Assembly (NCBI GenBank): GCA_030685235.1 | Contig: MU839133.1 | Span: 62,001-126,000 of the forward strand | DNA length: 64,000 nucleotides | Source: Copromyces sp. CBS 386.78 | Taxonomy: Eukaryota; Ascomycota; Sordariomycetes; Sordariales; Sordariaceae | Direction: 5' to 3' | Shown here: positions 32,885 through 45,146 of the stretch, piece by piece | Layout: each line of letters begins with the position of its first letter | Position numbering within the stretch: the first letter of the stretch is position 1 | Notes under the pieces: model-generated | Seen by the model: the letters and a program-made list of their open reading frames with translations, nothing else | Database searches by the model: none | What the model was told of the DNA's origin: nothing | Position numbers and translations under genes: made by a program

Positions 32885-33832
32885 ATGTCCGCTCAAACCC
32901 CCCTCAAAATCGGCTTCGTGCCCGAACACTTCTCCACCCCCCTCCACTTCGCCCAGAAGCACTACGGTCTCTCCGCCGAACTCGTGCCCTTCCCCTCCGG
33001 CACCGGGCACATGATCACCTCTCTCCGGTCCGGCGAGATCGACGTGGCGGTCGGCTTGACCGAAGGCTGGGTAGCCGGCCTGGGCAAAGACCCCTCCATC
33101 GACGCCAACTTCGGCACCGACGGCGGCTACCGTCTCGTAGGCACCTACGTCGAAACCCCTCTCTGCTGGGCCATTTCCACGGGCATCAACCGGCCCGAGA
33201 TCCAGGGTGTCGACTCGCTCAAGGGCGGCAAGATCGGCGTCTCTCGGATCGGTTCCGGTTCCTACGTGATGGGCTACGTGCTGGCTGATCAGCGCGACTG
33301 GCTGGTGCCGACGACGGCGGTGGGCACGGATATCGAGACTTCTCCCCCGTTTTCGGACTTTGTGGTGCTGAACACGTTCAAGAACTTGCGGGATGCGGTC
33401 AACAATGAAACAGCGGATTTCTTCATGTGGGAGCATTTCACGAGCAAGAAGTACTACGATAGCGGGGAGATCAGGCGCGTGGGCGAGATTTACACCCCCT
33501 GGAGCAGCTGGAAGATTGTTGCTTCTACCAAGTTGTTGGAGGGTGCTGAAAAGAAGCTGGATGAGCGCGTGGAGGAGGCCATGGACAAGATTAACGAGGG
33601 TATCAAACACTTTGAGGAGCACCAGGATGAGGCGGTCAGGTATATCAGCACGGAGCTGGATTACTCGGAGGAGGACGCGAGGGAGTGGTTGAAGACTGTC
33701 AAGTTCCCCAAGAGGGTGCAGGGCGTTGATAAGGCGGTTATCGACAAGACTGTGAACATCTTGAAGAAGGCGGGTGTGTTGATTGAGGGATGGGGCATGA
33801 AGCCGGAGGAGATGGTTGCCAAGACTAGGTAG
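32885..33832 (+). CDS. NMT1/THI5-like periplasmic-binding-protein fold protein, 315 aa
   Basis: Single exon; ATG at 32885 in context CATCATCATGTCC. The protein opens with PLKIGFVPEHFSTPLHFA, then PFPSGTGHMITSLRSGEIDVAVG, ISTGINRPEIQGVDSLKGGKIGVSRIGSGS and MWEHFTSKKYYDSGE (given here in part). This is the two-lobed type 2 binding-protein fold, close to the fungal group represented by the Candida protein Ca3427. It lacks the Cys-rich CCCFC motif of true Thi5/NMT1 pyrimidine synthases, so a thiamine-biosynthesis role is not supported. An in-frame ATG at 32687 would add 66 residues resembling a mitochondrial import signal (many Arg, Ser, Thr, no acidic cluster, RPFTTT near its end). Ligand unknown. 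It follows the FAD monooxygenase on the same strand. Confidence 0.75.
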   Translation: MSAQTPLKIGFVPEHFSTPLHFAQKHYGLSAELVPFPSGTGHMITSLRSGEIDVAVGLTEGWVAGLGKDPSIDANFGTDGGYRLVGTYVETPLCWAISTGINRPEIQGVDSLKGGKIGVSRIGSGSYVMGYVLADQRDWLVPTTAVGTDIETSPPFSDFVVLNTFKNLRDAVNNETADFFMWEHFTSKKYYDSGEIRRVGEIYTPWSSWKIVASTKLLEGAEKKLDERVEEAMDKINEGIKHFEEHQDEAVRYISTELDYSEEDAREWLKTVKFPKRVQGVDKAVIDKTVNILKKAGVLIEGWGMKPEEMVAKTR

Positions 33833-34152
33833 ATGGATGATTGATGAATGATTAGGACATGATAGACAAAATGGAATCAATTTCGGGCTCAAACATGTGG
33901 GCGGCTGCTCCTCGATGTCGAGCATAGGATTGCTTGATGTGATGTGAGGGTTTTATAACGAATCAAAGGCCTCCAATCATTCGAGAGTTTGTACGATGCT
34001 GCAATTGAGTCCTCTTTCTCAAGTTGTTGTTATTGTTTGCCGTCGTTGTCGTAGGCCTGTCTCTCAGCTCCCGTCCTACCTCCAAATGCGGAGCCGCTAC
34101 TTGTGGCTAGCTCAATATAAGTTTCTCATATCTCTCCAACATATCAAGTTAT
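33833..34152. other. Intergenic before tRNA-Ala
   Basis: 320 bp; 3' end region of the upstream gene and 5' flank of the tRNA. Nothing else seen. Confidence 0.4.
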
Positions 34153-34240
34153 GGGCTAATGGTCTAGTGGTATGATTTCTGTTTTGCAATGCCTTGTCTT
34201 ACAATACAGACGGTCCCGCGTTCAATCCGCGGTTAGTCCA
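34153..34240 (+). tRNA. tRNA-Ala(UGC) with a 16 bp intron
   Basis: Acceptor stem GGGCTAA pairs with TTAGTCC, giving the G3-U70 wobble that identifies alanine tRNAs, and the discriminator base is A. Anticodon stem TCTGT/ACAGA and T-arm CCGCG-TTCAATC-CGCGG pair fully. The anticodon TGC is at 34185-34187, followed by one base and an intron at 34189-34204. A TTTTT stop follows at about 34243-34247. The D-arm and body resemble fungal tRNA-Pro or tRNA-Gln, so the identity rests on the anticodon and G3-U70. Confidence 0.82.
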
Positions 34241-34894
34241 ACTTTTTGTTTCTTTTTGCTTTGCGCTGTTCTGTTCCCTGAAGCTCGGTGATGTTGTGGG
34301 GTGTGCTTTTTATTTTTCTGTCCATCAGGGGATCCTAGGCTTCCATGTTGCAACTCATCTGGAGGTTGGGATGAACTGTCAGCCAGCTTGACGACATGAG
34401 CGTATCTCGTATCAATGCTTTTGGGGAACATCCGCGATTTCGACCATATAATGGACACATCATCTTATTCTGAACAATTTGTTCGGCATCCTGTTTTGAA
34501 AGACTCACCTCTCGACGACCAAAGGGAAAATTTACGTTAACTTGCACGGGTCGACCCACAATACGATATCCATATCTTCCTGTTTAACCTCTTAGGTCGC
34601 GCCTTCCCAATCAATAAAGGGTGTATCATTCCTATCCATCTTGGCGCCGGCTGGTGCTGCAGCAGCTGTGCAAGTACAAGCAAGATCAATGAATGAATGG
34701 ACATCTGACGTCCGTCCGACTTTACGAAAACCCAAACTGACTCAACCAAGCGTATCACCACATACATGCAACCTCTAAATCCGGCACAAAACATCACGAA
34801 GCAAAAAAAAAGAAAACCGACTGCACATCGCAGGAAAGAAAGACAACAAAACAAACCCATGATAGTAACCTCTAAAAAAAACGAAAAAGAAATG

Positions 34895-34994
34895 CGTCAC
34901 CTGCAGGATTCGAACCTGCGCTCCCGAGGGAACTGCCTAAACTTGCTTTCTTGCGAATAGCAGGGCAGCGCGTTAACCACTCCGCCAAAGTGAC
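34895..34994 (-). tRNA. tRNA-Ser(GCU) with a 19 bp intron
   Basis: Acceptor GTCACTT pairs with AGGTGAC (one G-U), anticodon stem CTGCC/GGCAG, long variable arm typical of serine tRNAs, and T-arm GCAGG-TTCGAAT-CCTGC. The anticodon GCT is at 34959-34961 on the + strand complement; the intron occupies 34939-34957. Discriminator G at 34895. Confidence 0.9.
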
Positions 34995-35979
34995 TGTTAG
35001 TGGTTATTGTTGAAAGTGAGGAGTGTTGGAACAACTTATGTGCGCAGCTACGTACCTAGATAGACAGACACACAACCGGGCCTTTTTCTTCTCCCCGTTT
35101 GTCCGTCAATTGTTCTATATGGGAGGTTTTTTTTTTTTCTTTTTCCTTTGATCAATTTGCTCTGTTGTTTTCGTATCAATCCTCATATCTAACCTCAGAG
35201 TAGGTGCCATCAGTTTTTAGGGGGGATATAATTCTAGTAGTCAGGAGGAGGATGACCGGGCGCCCACGGACAACCTGTTACTCAGGTTAACATATAGTGC
35301 CTGGCGCAAGAAGGCCCCATATACAATGCCTCCTGGCTGTTCGGGTTAGTATTACAGCTCTCAATCTGACCTTGCCACTATTCTTCTAATTTATTATACA
35401 ATGCGTGTGTTCGGTCGGTGCCGCGGGTTCTTTCGTGTCGGGTGCCTGACCGGTTGTAGCACTTCAGGACGCTATCCTCATTGGATTCCTCTATGTAGAG
35501 CTTTTCATCTGTACAAATACCAAGGAAGAAGTAAGGGTTAGTTGAGCCATGAATACCAGATAGGTAGTTCTAGAAGACTTGTACACCCACCCATCCGACG
35601 CCGCTATTCCATCAATGTCACCCATCCCATGTCCCGTCTCCATGCGTACAAGGGCCCAATATACCTGTACTACGGTATGCAATCCGGTAATGTACACAAT
35701 ACCGTACTATGTGATATGCTAAAGTTGGATGTACAAGGGGGTAACTACCTCTATGTAAACAAAAGAAAATGTAGGTAGGTACCTTATGTAGTCCTGGGTA
35801 CGGGCGTCTGGTTCCCCGTCGTTTTTTGCGTCCTCCTCTGCTCCTTGATTTTCCTGATCCAATTCTCCAAGAATGCTAACTGATGCAACCGAATCGCTCA
35901 TGCTTCAGCCATGCCTCCCTCCTCACGTCGACGCCGACACTCATGCAGATCGATGCAGATATAGAATACATGCCACCTC
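34995..35979. other. Intergenic, no supported gene
   Basis: 985 bp between the tRNA-Ser gene and the stop of the acidic protein gene. Contains a T run at about 35129-35139 and short TAGGTA repeats at 35770-35780. Confidence 0.45.
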
Positions 35980-38429
35980 TCAAGCAGATATCCTCCCGGC
36001 ACTCCCCGTATTCCCCGTATTCCCCGCCGCCGCCGCCCCAGTACCACCCGTAGTCAGCATCATATACGGCCTCAACTGCTCAATAATCTCCGTCAACTCC
36101 TCATTCTCGTCAACCGATCCGTCACTGTCTTCATCATCTCCCCCTTGCATCATTCCTTCATCCTCATCCGCGTACCCATCCCCTTCTTCATCATCCTCCT
36201 CATTGCCGTACTCACCATGGCCGTACTCCCTGTCATCATCGTACTCCCCATCATACCGTCCCGCGCCAGGGAAGTATCCTGATAAGGGACGACCTCTCGA
36301 GCCTTTTAGTGGTTTCTTTTCTTCTTGTCCTTCTTGTTGTTGTTGATGAGGTCGTTGATGATATTGTCCTTCTTCTTCTTCTTCTTCCTGTCCTTCATAC
36401 CCTTCCTCCACAGACTCAACATTCCCCCACTGCCTACTCGGAACATACGATAACCTATCGTCGATACTAACGCTTGATATCTGTCTGCTGTGCGCCCCGT
36501 ATCCATACCCCCTCCCACCGTAGGTGCTTTCCCCATCGAATTGACTCCCGTATTCACTGGGCGGTATTTGTCCCACTATCCCTTCACTCATGGGGATAGA
36601 ATCGAGTGATGAGACGCGCGAGTGTTGTTGTTGTACCGAGTCATGGTTCAAGTCATTCAAGTGGTTCCCCACACCCGCAAGCCCACCGTGTACCATGCCA
36701 TGTATAAAGCCTCCAGGCCCATGTGCAGGCGTCCGAGGACTGGCCAAGTCCCGATCACTGCCGCTGCCGAGCTCGGATTGGATGACGCTGGCTTCGCCTA
36801 CTTCGCCGAATTCGCCGAATTCTTCGTCTTCTTCTTCGCCTTCGTGGTCTTGGTCGCCGTCCTCCCGGTAATTGTCATGGTAGTCATAGTCGACTTCGTC
36901 GCCGTAGTTGGAGGAGTCGGAATCGGTGTTACTGGCCATGGCGAGTTCATCGGCTAGAGAGAGGCGGCGGCGGAGGGTGGGTTTTTGTGATTGTTGGGAT
37001 TGTGAGAAGCCGTGGTGGGGTTGTGGTCGTTCATCTGTTTTTGATGTCAGCAATCAATTCTCTCCCTGCCACAGCACAGACAAAAGCAAAGTAAAAACGC
37101 ACCCTCCTCCATAATCCCTATCCCTCCCATCCCATGCACCGTATTCCTCCTCACATTCGCCCTCGCCCTCGCACTTTGATCAAACGCCTGCCCAGTCGGG
37201 CTCATAGTCATGGCCTCCATCGAACCTCTCGATCCATGCGACCCCCTCAAATTCGAATACGACCTTGAGTTGCCCAGCGTCGAGTGATCAGAACTTGAAA
37301 AGTCATCGTCGTTGAACATGATGCTTCGCTTCCTGTGCATCATGCCACCGGAACCAGTCGGAGCCGTACCAGGCCGCTTCTGGTTATGGCTCCCCCTTCT
37401 CTGACCACGAGCGGGAGCCTCTTCTTCCTGAGGCGGCGGGATGGTAACGAGACTTATCCTCCTCGGCGCGCGCGGCTTCCAAGACGTGGGACTTTGTTGA
37501 TTCGTGTGGCTCGTCTGAGGCCGGTTGTTCTCAGTACGAGCTTGTTGTTGAACCGGAATAGGCACCTCGCAGCTAATATCACGCCGCTCCAACTCAACAG
37601 CACGGCGAAGGATGCGATCGTAGCCTTCGTAGAAATGCTGCTGAACAGGCTCCAAGTTGGCTCCCGCGCCGCCAGCGGCTTTGTTCACCTGCTTGACCAG
37701 CTGCAGCTGGCCCTCGGTGAACTCGAGCGATTCGATGGCGAGCTGGATGGCGGCGTTGACGCGCATTTCGGCCCGCAGTTCCTGGATGACGGCCATGCTG
37801 ACGCCCGGGTTCTCGGCGGCCAGGTCGTGGTATTCGTAGGCTGTGGCGGGCTCGAAGCGTTCGGGGACGGGGGCGAGGCGGAGAGGCAAAGGTGAACCGA
37901 GGGGTGGGAAGTCGGGTGAGCTATCACCTTGTCCTTGTGTTGTGCCAGCTGGTGCTGATTCCGATCGGTGGAGTCCGGGTTTTTGAACTGGCGGTGCCTC
38001 ATCCAGTTCGAGACTGAGGGTTCTGGTCTTCAACGACTCCTGCTGTTGCTTCATACTGAGACCGACTTCAGCCGAAGGACGTTCCAGGGTGACCAGGGTG
38101 TCGGTAAGGGCCCGATGCAAGCCGCCGAGGGTGCCGGAGAGCACCTCGTTCCATCCCTTGGGGTACTCATCGTGCGGCAGGACCTCGGCCATGAACATGT
38201 TGAGGGCATCCTGGAGGCTCTTGCCCATGAGCAACATGGCGCCCACCAGGGCGTCCTTGTCGGCATCTCTGAGTGCTGAGTGAGACGGGTTCGCTTGCTT
38301 GAGTGTCTTGATGTGGCCGTCGAGCTGTTTGACAATTGCGACGGGGTTCTCGGCGGCGACCCGTTTGCGATCCGAGTCGCCGCGTCGAAACAGCCATGTC
38401 CCGATGTCGGGCAGTGGAAGCACGGCCAT
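35980..38429 (-). CDS. Unknown protein with helical N-terminal part and acidic Gly/Glu-rich tail, 793 aa
   Basis: Two exons, 37103-38429 and 35980-37034, joined by a 68 bp GT-AG intron in phase 1. The N-terminal 130 residues (IGTWLFRR, then ENPVAIVKQLDGHIKTLKQA, then MFMAEVLPHDEYPKGWNEVL) look folded and mostly helical; a second ordered part lies at about 215-300. The rest is low complexity: Ser/Arg-rich with candidate phosphorylation sites (RRISLV, RKRSIMF, RRRLSLADE), then Asp/Glu/Gly/Tyr-rich. There are no membrane segments or signal peptide. I do not recognise the family. The basic Arg-x-x-Ser sites and large disordered parts suggest a regulated cytosolic scaffold, but that is inference. 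Confidence 0.7.
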
Positions 38430-40271
38430 TTGGTTTCAGTCCGAACAGACAGGCCCGAGTCTGCGGGTCCGGGTCCGTTCGGGGTTCGCAATGACTTGAG
38501 CTGTCTGTGTCAAATGTACGGGGCCCCGCACCGGCCGGATCCAGATGTTGGAAGGGAACCGTCGGAGGCGCCGGGAGGGGAAAAGGGGTAAAACAGGACT
38601 TTTTGAGACCTGTACCACAAGACCTATGAAATGAGGTCCGGCATGAGGAATGATGGTGGTTTGAACTCCAACTGGACTTGGAAAGCAGTCCCCCAAAATA
38701 GCCTGGGCCTGTGGGCGTGGATGGCCTGGTCTTGTTGAGGACAAGTGGTTTAGGTGTTGGGATCCAGTCCACACATGTGGAGATGGCGGTGTGCTGTCGT
38801 GGGCTGGACTTATCGTTTGAGATTGGCTGTTTTCCTTCAATAAAGCTAGGGTCATTGCGGTTTGCTCCATTCGGCTTGTCACTTTGGCCACCTTGATCCA
38901 CATTGGTCAATTGGAGGCTGTCACTTTCTCCCACTCCCTGCCGCCGTCGCTGCTGCACTCAGTGACAAGTAAAAATACGTGTGCGCTTACCATTTCATTT
39001 CACAATCACATCCCGTGTGCCACGCGCCGCTGCCGCCAAACGCTAGTCTAGACCCCGATATGCGTTCGGTGGGGCTCAATGGCTGCCAATGCTCATTGGA
39101 ACGGTGTTTGGTAAAAGCAGAGTTACCTAAAGTAGGCAGTTCCGTGTGCTTGATGAGCATGCATAAACCTTCGTAGAATAGTTTCGTTTAAGATTGAACC
39201 AACACTGACTGTCCCGAAACACAGCACAGCATGGACACGGAGTGACTGGATGGAGTAGGTGCCCGAACCTGCGTCGAATACGTCAATGGGGGCGAAGGGC
39301 CATCTGGTCTATTGTGTAGGTAAAGAGGTATTGTCGAGCTCTCCAGAGCATTCAGTGCTTCCAAACTAGGTACTCAGATTTACCACTTCTAGCAACAATC
39401 AGCACTCGCTTTCTCTTACCAAAAAGAAAGGAAAAGAAAAAAGCCAATAGAAGCATCCAGTTGACAATGGCAAGAAGAAAAACAAAGAAGGAAAAAAGGA
39501 AGTACGTCCTCGAAGGCAGGCACCTCATAAGGGGGTAGGTACCTTAATGTCGCGGACAATTTTGGTCAACCATGAGAAAAATTGAACAAGTAGATTCACA
39601 AACCGCTTTGGATAGGTACTAGAATAGGAGGCATATATCTTACAGCTTATATTGCCGGTTCAGCATTCAGGCAGCGCCAAAGGACATGGTCTGGACTATA
39701 AGTACCGGTCTGCCCCATCCATACCCGTTGCCTCAAGTCTCCATCCATCTTGTTAATATCAGTCGAAGGAAGTGTCCGGTCAATCGCAATCAGGTAAAGG
39801 AGTGTCGCCGGCCAGCGGACACAATCAAGCAGCTGGGAAAGATCGAAGCCAGTGCCACACGGGTGGGGCGTCCACGGGGTTCGACAACCACCTTCACTTC
39901 GCCCTCCTCATCCCAACAAGTTCACATTGAACAAGACATCCCACAAAAACACATCGTGAAAGCTCATACAACTCCGGGCCCCTCGCTGTCATGGCCATGA
40001 TTAAGGTAGGTAGGTAGGTAGGTAGGTAGGTTGTAGGTAGTATCGAAAAAAAAAAAAAAAAATGTCCCAGCCTGGCTTGCTATAATCATCATCCAATCCG
40101 CCGCGCGTGTCCCAAGCCAAGCAAGTTCCCGGTATTTGTGTTGTATGTTGTTACAGTAGAAAACCCCAGACGCCAAAATGATGCAAGCTCTTTTGCTGCT
40201 GCCATAAAAAGAATTCAACGAAATCGACGCATTAGCATGAAGTCGACCGACACCCCATTTTTACCTTCCTT
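38430..40271. other. Intergenic with short tandem repeats
   Basis: 1.8 kb upstream of the acidic protein gene and downstream of srp54. Holds a (GGTA)n run at about 40006-40030 followed by an 18-base A run at about 40046-40063. No supported gene. Confidence 0.5.
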
Positions 40272-41875
40272 TTACCTCCTCCCACGTCCACCACCACCGC
40301 CCATCATGCCGCTCATCTGTTTCATCATGGCATTCATATCCATCCCGCCCATACCACCACCGCCGCCGCCGCCGCCCATGCCGCCAAGCATCTTCATCAA
40401 GCCGCCCATATCTTGGTTACCGCCGCCCATGCTCTGCAGACGCTTCTGCATAGCAGCCAGCTGTTGCGCCTTGTTGCCGCCTCCCATGGCGCTCTGGGCG
40501 CGTTGCATGTTCTTCATGTTACCGCCCATCTTCTTGGCCATACCGGCCATCATGCGCTGCTGAGTAAGCAGGTCCTCGACCTCCCTAACCGTCGTGCCGG
40601 ACCCCTTGGCAACACGCGTCATGCGCGTCGGTTGCTCGATGAACATCTTGCCGTCGCTGTCGAGCTCCTTGTCGGTCATGCTGTCGCAGATGTAGATCAT
40701 GCGCTTGAGCTTGAGCGAGCCCTCCTCGTCGTCCATGTTCTGCATCATGCTGCTCATGCCGGGGATCATGCCGGCCATCTTGCTGAGGGGACCCATCTTC
40801 ATGATGTTCTGCAGCTGGTCGCGCAGGTCGCGGATGGTGAAGATGCCTTCGGTAATGTGCTTGATGGTGTCCTTCTGGTCGAGCTTGAGAGACTGGACGT
40901 GCTCGACGAGGCCGGCCATGTCGCCCATGCCGAGAAGCTTGCTGATGAAGTTGTTGGGTACGAAGCGCTCCAGGTCGAGCATGTGCTCACCGGTACCGAT
41001 GAAGACGATGGGGGTGTGGGTGGCGGCGACGGCCGAGATGGCACCACCACCTGCAGCGTGGCCGTCAGTCTTGGTGATGATAATGGCACCGAAGTCGGCA
41101 GCCTCCTTGAAGGCCTTTGCTTGGGCCTCGGCTTGTTGACCGATGGAGGCATCGAGCACCATGATGGTCTCGTCTGGCTTGACTGCCGTCTGGATGTCCA
41201 TCATTTCTTGGAAGAGCGACTCTTCTTGCCTGTGACGACCCGACGTATCCACGATGATGATCTCGAACTTCTCCTTCTTGAACTTGTCCACACCATCGCG
41301 CGCCACCACCACGGGATCCGTCTCCGTCAAGCTGCCGTAGTATGGGATCTTGGCCTTGGTCGCGTTCTGCTTGAGCTGGTCGAAGGCACCGGCACGGAAG
41401 GTATCGGCGCAGACAAGACCGACGCGGAAACCGCGCGACTGGTAGTGCCTGGCGAGCTTTGTACATGTTGTCGTCTTACCAGCACCCTGGAGACCGACAA
41501 ACATGATGACATTGGACTTGCCCTTCTTGGGCTTGAAGGGCTCGGCATGGGGATCGACGAGGCGTACGAGTTCATCGAAGACGGCTTTCTGGATCAAGCG
41601 CTTCTTGTTGACGGCCGGCGGTAGCTCTTTGAAGTTGACTGTGGACTTGATCGATTTGCGCAGTTGGCCGACGAGACGGACGTTGACATCGGCTTCGAGG
41701 AGGGCGGAGCAGATCTCCTTGAGCATGCCATCGAAGGCCTGGGAAGAGCATATGGTCAGCGATTGTCTGCTAGGGGCAGTGACAGCATCAAGCTTACCTT
41801 CTCGTCGAGATTGGGGGCGCGTGTTAGGTCGCTGACGGCCGCATTGATGCGACGACCTAGATCTTGCAAAACCAT
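40272..41875 (-). CDS. srp54: Signal recognition particle GTPase SRP54, 514 aa
   Basis: Two exons, 41798-41875 and 40272-41738, with a 59 bp GT-AG intron; the first exon starts [18 protein letters not shown]-domain helices cover about 1-95. The G-domain has [18 protein letters not shown] (P-loop, 109-116 core), [28 protein letters not shown] and [12 protein letters not shown]. The M-domain from about residue 300 is Met-rich ([18 protein letters not shown]) and ends in a Gly/Met-rich tail. SRP54 binds signal peptides and 7S RNA on the ribosome and hands the nascent chain to the ER receptor. Length matches fungal orthologs. A longer open frame upstream of exon 2 is read-through of the intron and is not coding. 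Confidence 0.95.
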
Positions 41876-44800
41876 GGCTGTTGATTATGTGGCGGCTATG
41901 AAGCCGACTAGGGGGTATCTTTGTGTAGTTTCTAGGAAGAGCGTCGTTGTCGCCGTCGTTCGATTCGACTATGACGGTGCTCGTCGTTGTGGTTGCAGTT
42001 GGTGCTTGTTGCTCAGTCAGTGATGCGCTTCGGTCATCGGTGGTGGCCACTCGTGGTGGATGGAAACGGACACTTCCACTGAGGACCGCCGCGTGGACGG
42101 GCATCGGGGACGATTGGCGCGCGGAAATGGTGGGGCAGTTCGCCGTTGGGGCCAACCCACGGGCGGTGAACGGGGCTTGGCATTCGTCGAGGATCTGGCC
42201 TTGGCGGTCCCTGGCAGCCCTGGCAGCTCGATACAGTTGCCCGTCAGCTGTGGTGCGTTATCTGTATAAGTGATATGCCAGGAAATCAAGACATGTCGGA
42301 CAAGGAAATGTTACGAGTTGATGGTTTTACTGGAACTTCACAAAGTCACAACCACTCTCACAACCCGTCGAACCTGCAACTTACTCTGCCTTGTCTTGTC
42401 TTGGCTCACAATGTTCTCTGCAGAAGTGTAAAAAAGGCTCCTCTGGCATGGTGGGTGGCATGGCGGCATGAAATAAGAGATGAAAAAAATTTAATGGAAG
42501 CTGTTCGTTGGATACTAGGTACCTCTAGGTAATAAACTCCTTCTCGGCCTCTTTCTCTTCAGTTGTGGTGTGTGAACTGAATGAAACCTTTTACAGGTAA
42601 TCAATGCAATGCTGATACATCTGATCAGGAATTCGCGGCTAACAGCACTATCGCTCTCGGGTCTGCGACCTTGATTTCTCGAGATACTGCCGGCATCAAT
42701 ATCTGAACATCTGCAAATAACTGGACATGTGGGCAGCAGGCTAGCAGAAAATTCTTACTGTTGTGTCGTCGTCCCGTCGGGATCTCCGTTCCGAATCAAC
42801 GCATCAACGGCATGCAGTGGCACTCATTTGCTGTCTGTCTGTCAGTCTATTGTTCTGTCGAATTCCTTCCAGGGTTTCCTTCGAGGATGCGCTTCCGCCA
42901 GTCCCTCCACCAGTCCTTCGACAGACCCCCTCACCTCAACAACCCCTCCAACCCCGTGTACTATTCAATCGGGATGGATAAGCGTTGTTCCCGTGTTGCG
43001 TGTGCGCGCGTGTTTTTTCTGGACGCAACATGGAAGGTGGAATGAATTCTAATGGAACTGCGTTTTATTAGGCTTTTAACCCATGGTCCATCCGACCATC
43101 CTACCCATCCTTCCATCCATGGAGCGGCGTAGACGCGCAAGCAATTTACCACCGTAACCACACGCGTGGTAAAATACTCGGCGCCCGTCTGGCATTGGTC
43201 CATCAGTCGGACTGGCGGACTGCTCATTCTTCATTGCAACCACTTTATGCGACAAGATGCGACAGAACGCTGGTGCCGCTGGCCTATCCTTCCTCTCGGT
43301 TCTGAAGGCATGGAAGGCAGGCTAGAAAACGCTTCCACCCTAACACCATCCGCGAGACCCAAGGCGCTACTTCATTTATCCAGAGCCCTGGAAGGCTTGG
43401 AAGGATACCCGGCCGCCAGGGTTTGGTGAATGAGTGTGTTCTGTGCTCTTGGGCCTTGGTGCCATGTAGCACAGGCGACGACAGCTTTTCGTACGGGCCA
43501 CGGCCACGCAGATCCCTTGTTGTCATTCTCTTGTTTCTTGTGCGGCCTTTCCCATGTCTGGAGGTACTGTACCATGTCGATTGCGAAAGTCACGGATATA
43601 AGTGTGGTATTCGCCACGACACACGTATTACCCCCTATCTAGAAGTTGGGAACTTTTTTTGACGGGCAGCAAGAACGGGCACCAGCTTACATGGAACACA
43701 GGTACTACTGGACCGACCATCCAAATGTTCTGCGAACCCGCCATCGATCTTTTCTCGGCTCCGTACAGAAACTCGATCATATGGTGTCTGTTCCCCAGCA
43801 TCTGTATGTGTGTCACCTGCCGGTTATTCGGAGTAAACACCTCGGTCCCAAGCATTGCTATCCAAGACCGACAGCGACAAGACGGACATGCTGGTCTTGA
43901 ACACTTCGTTTCATGTGTTGCACCGAGGGCTGATTGCTGCATGAGACGGGATGGTCCGAAACATCTTGAGCAAGCCTGCCGTCCCAACAAATCGAAATTG
44001 GGACGAACCCTTTTGTGTTTTGTACGTGAGCAGACACGACAGCCAAGTAAGCTGTCTTGAAGGGTCTGAGTCAAAAAGTACCACCTCAGCGCCTCACTTG
44101 TGTGAATTATTTCAAAGGCAGTCTATCCTTCATCAACGAAAATCAGTTCTCACTCGATCAAAAAAGAGTTTCTGCCCTCGAACTTCTTTGCCCTTGCGCA
44201 ACATGCCATATGCTACCGCCCGTCCGGATACGTCATGACCAAATCATAGGGCAGAAGCAGAAGCACAATGCGGTCTCACTTCAACGACAGCTGTTTGATG
44301 GGTTTGACAATCTGTTTCGGCAAACCGTCCAAACTCGATGCCGCACTCGCGGCCGTTATCCGCAACCCCGCCCCTGTCAATGCTGTCAAAAAGACTCGAG
44401 AGAGATGTCGGGTGTATGGGTGCCATGTTGTCATGCCGGGCTGACAGCAGCAGGAACAGAATGCGATGATACCGTATGTTTTCCAGTTCGATGCGATGCG
44501 CCATTGACCCAAGATGAGGCGGTTCGCAGATGCCTCGTGGCAAGCGTGCCGAGATATGGTCATGTAAACTCCGCTGCTCCGATCGTCAATATGATGATCA
44601 GTCTGGGGATTGGGGAACTTGGGGGAATCTGGGGAAACCGGGCTTGGGAGCTTGAAAGAGAAAGACAATCCGGCGCTGTTCTGATCACCAACACGTACGC
44701 CGCATGGCTGCATCCATCCCTTCATGCCATTCACTGACTGCCGGGTCCCGCTAAAAGACCGTGGACTCAGCGTGGCAAGGTATACACGCCGATGTGCAAT

Positions 44801-45146
44801 GCAAACCCAAAGGGGCTTGCTCCGTTGGGGTATCGTGCCATGGTGAAGCCATCACGTTCTGTCCGATAGGAGTTCGGACGGGCGGACTGAGCTGGCTATC
44901 ATGACTGGATCACCTCGGAAGCCAAGCCTGCTGCAATGTGGTTGAGTAGCGGCTTGGAGAAATTATACAGGTCAACTCGCCATATGCTGACGTGGTTGAT
45001 ATCTTGGGGATATCTTGAGGATATCTTGGAGGATTTGGCGGAGAGAAGTCCAAAACAATGTCACTTGTAAAAGGGGTCACTGCCGCCGAGGAGCAATGGT
45101 CAACGAAGCGCCGCCTGCTGGTAGTACACGGTAAGTCTGAAATTGT
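41876..45146. other. Intergenic, gene-poor
   Basis: 3.3 kb without a convincing gene; frames up to 226 codons lack domain features. Contains the word CTAGGTACCTCTAGGTAA near 42514-42533. Confidence 0.5.

Noticed and set aside
40272..42155. Longer N-terminal reading of SRP54
   Set aside because: The extension reads through the 59 bp intron and upstream DNA; the true first exon gives the conserved [10 protein letters not shown] start.
44057..44737. 226-codon open frame on the + strand
   Set aside because: No domain, mixed composition, an equally long frame on the other strand, and no leader or splice context.
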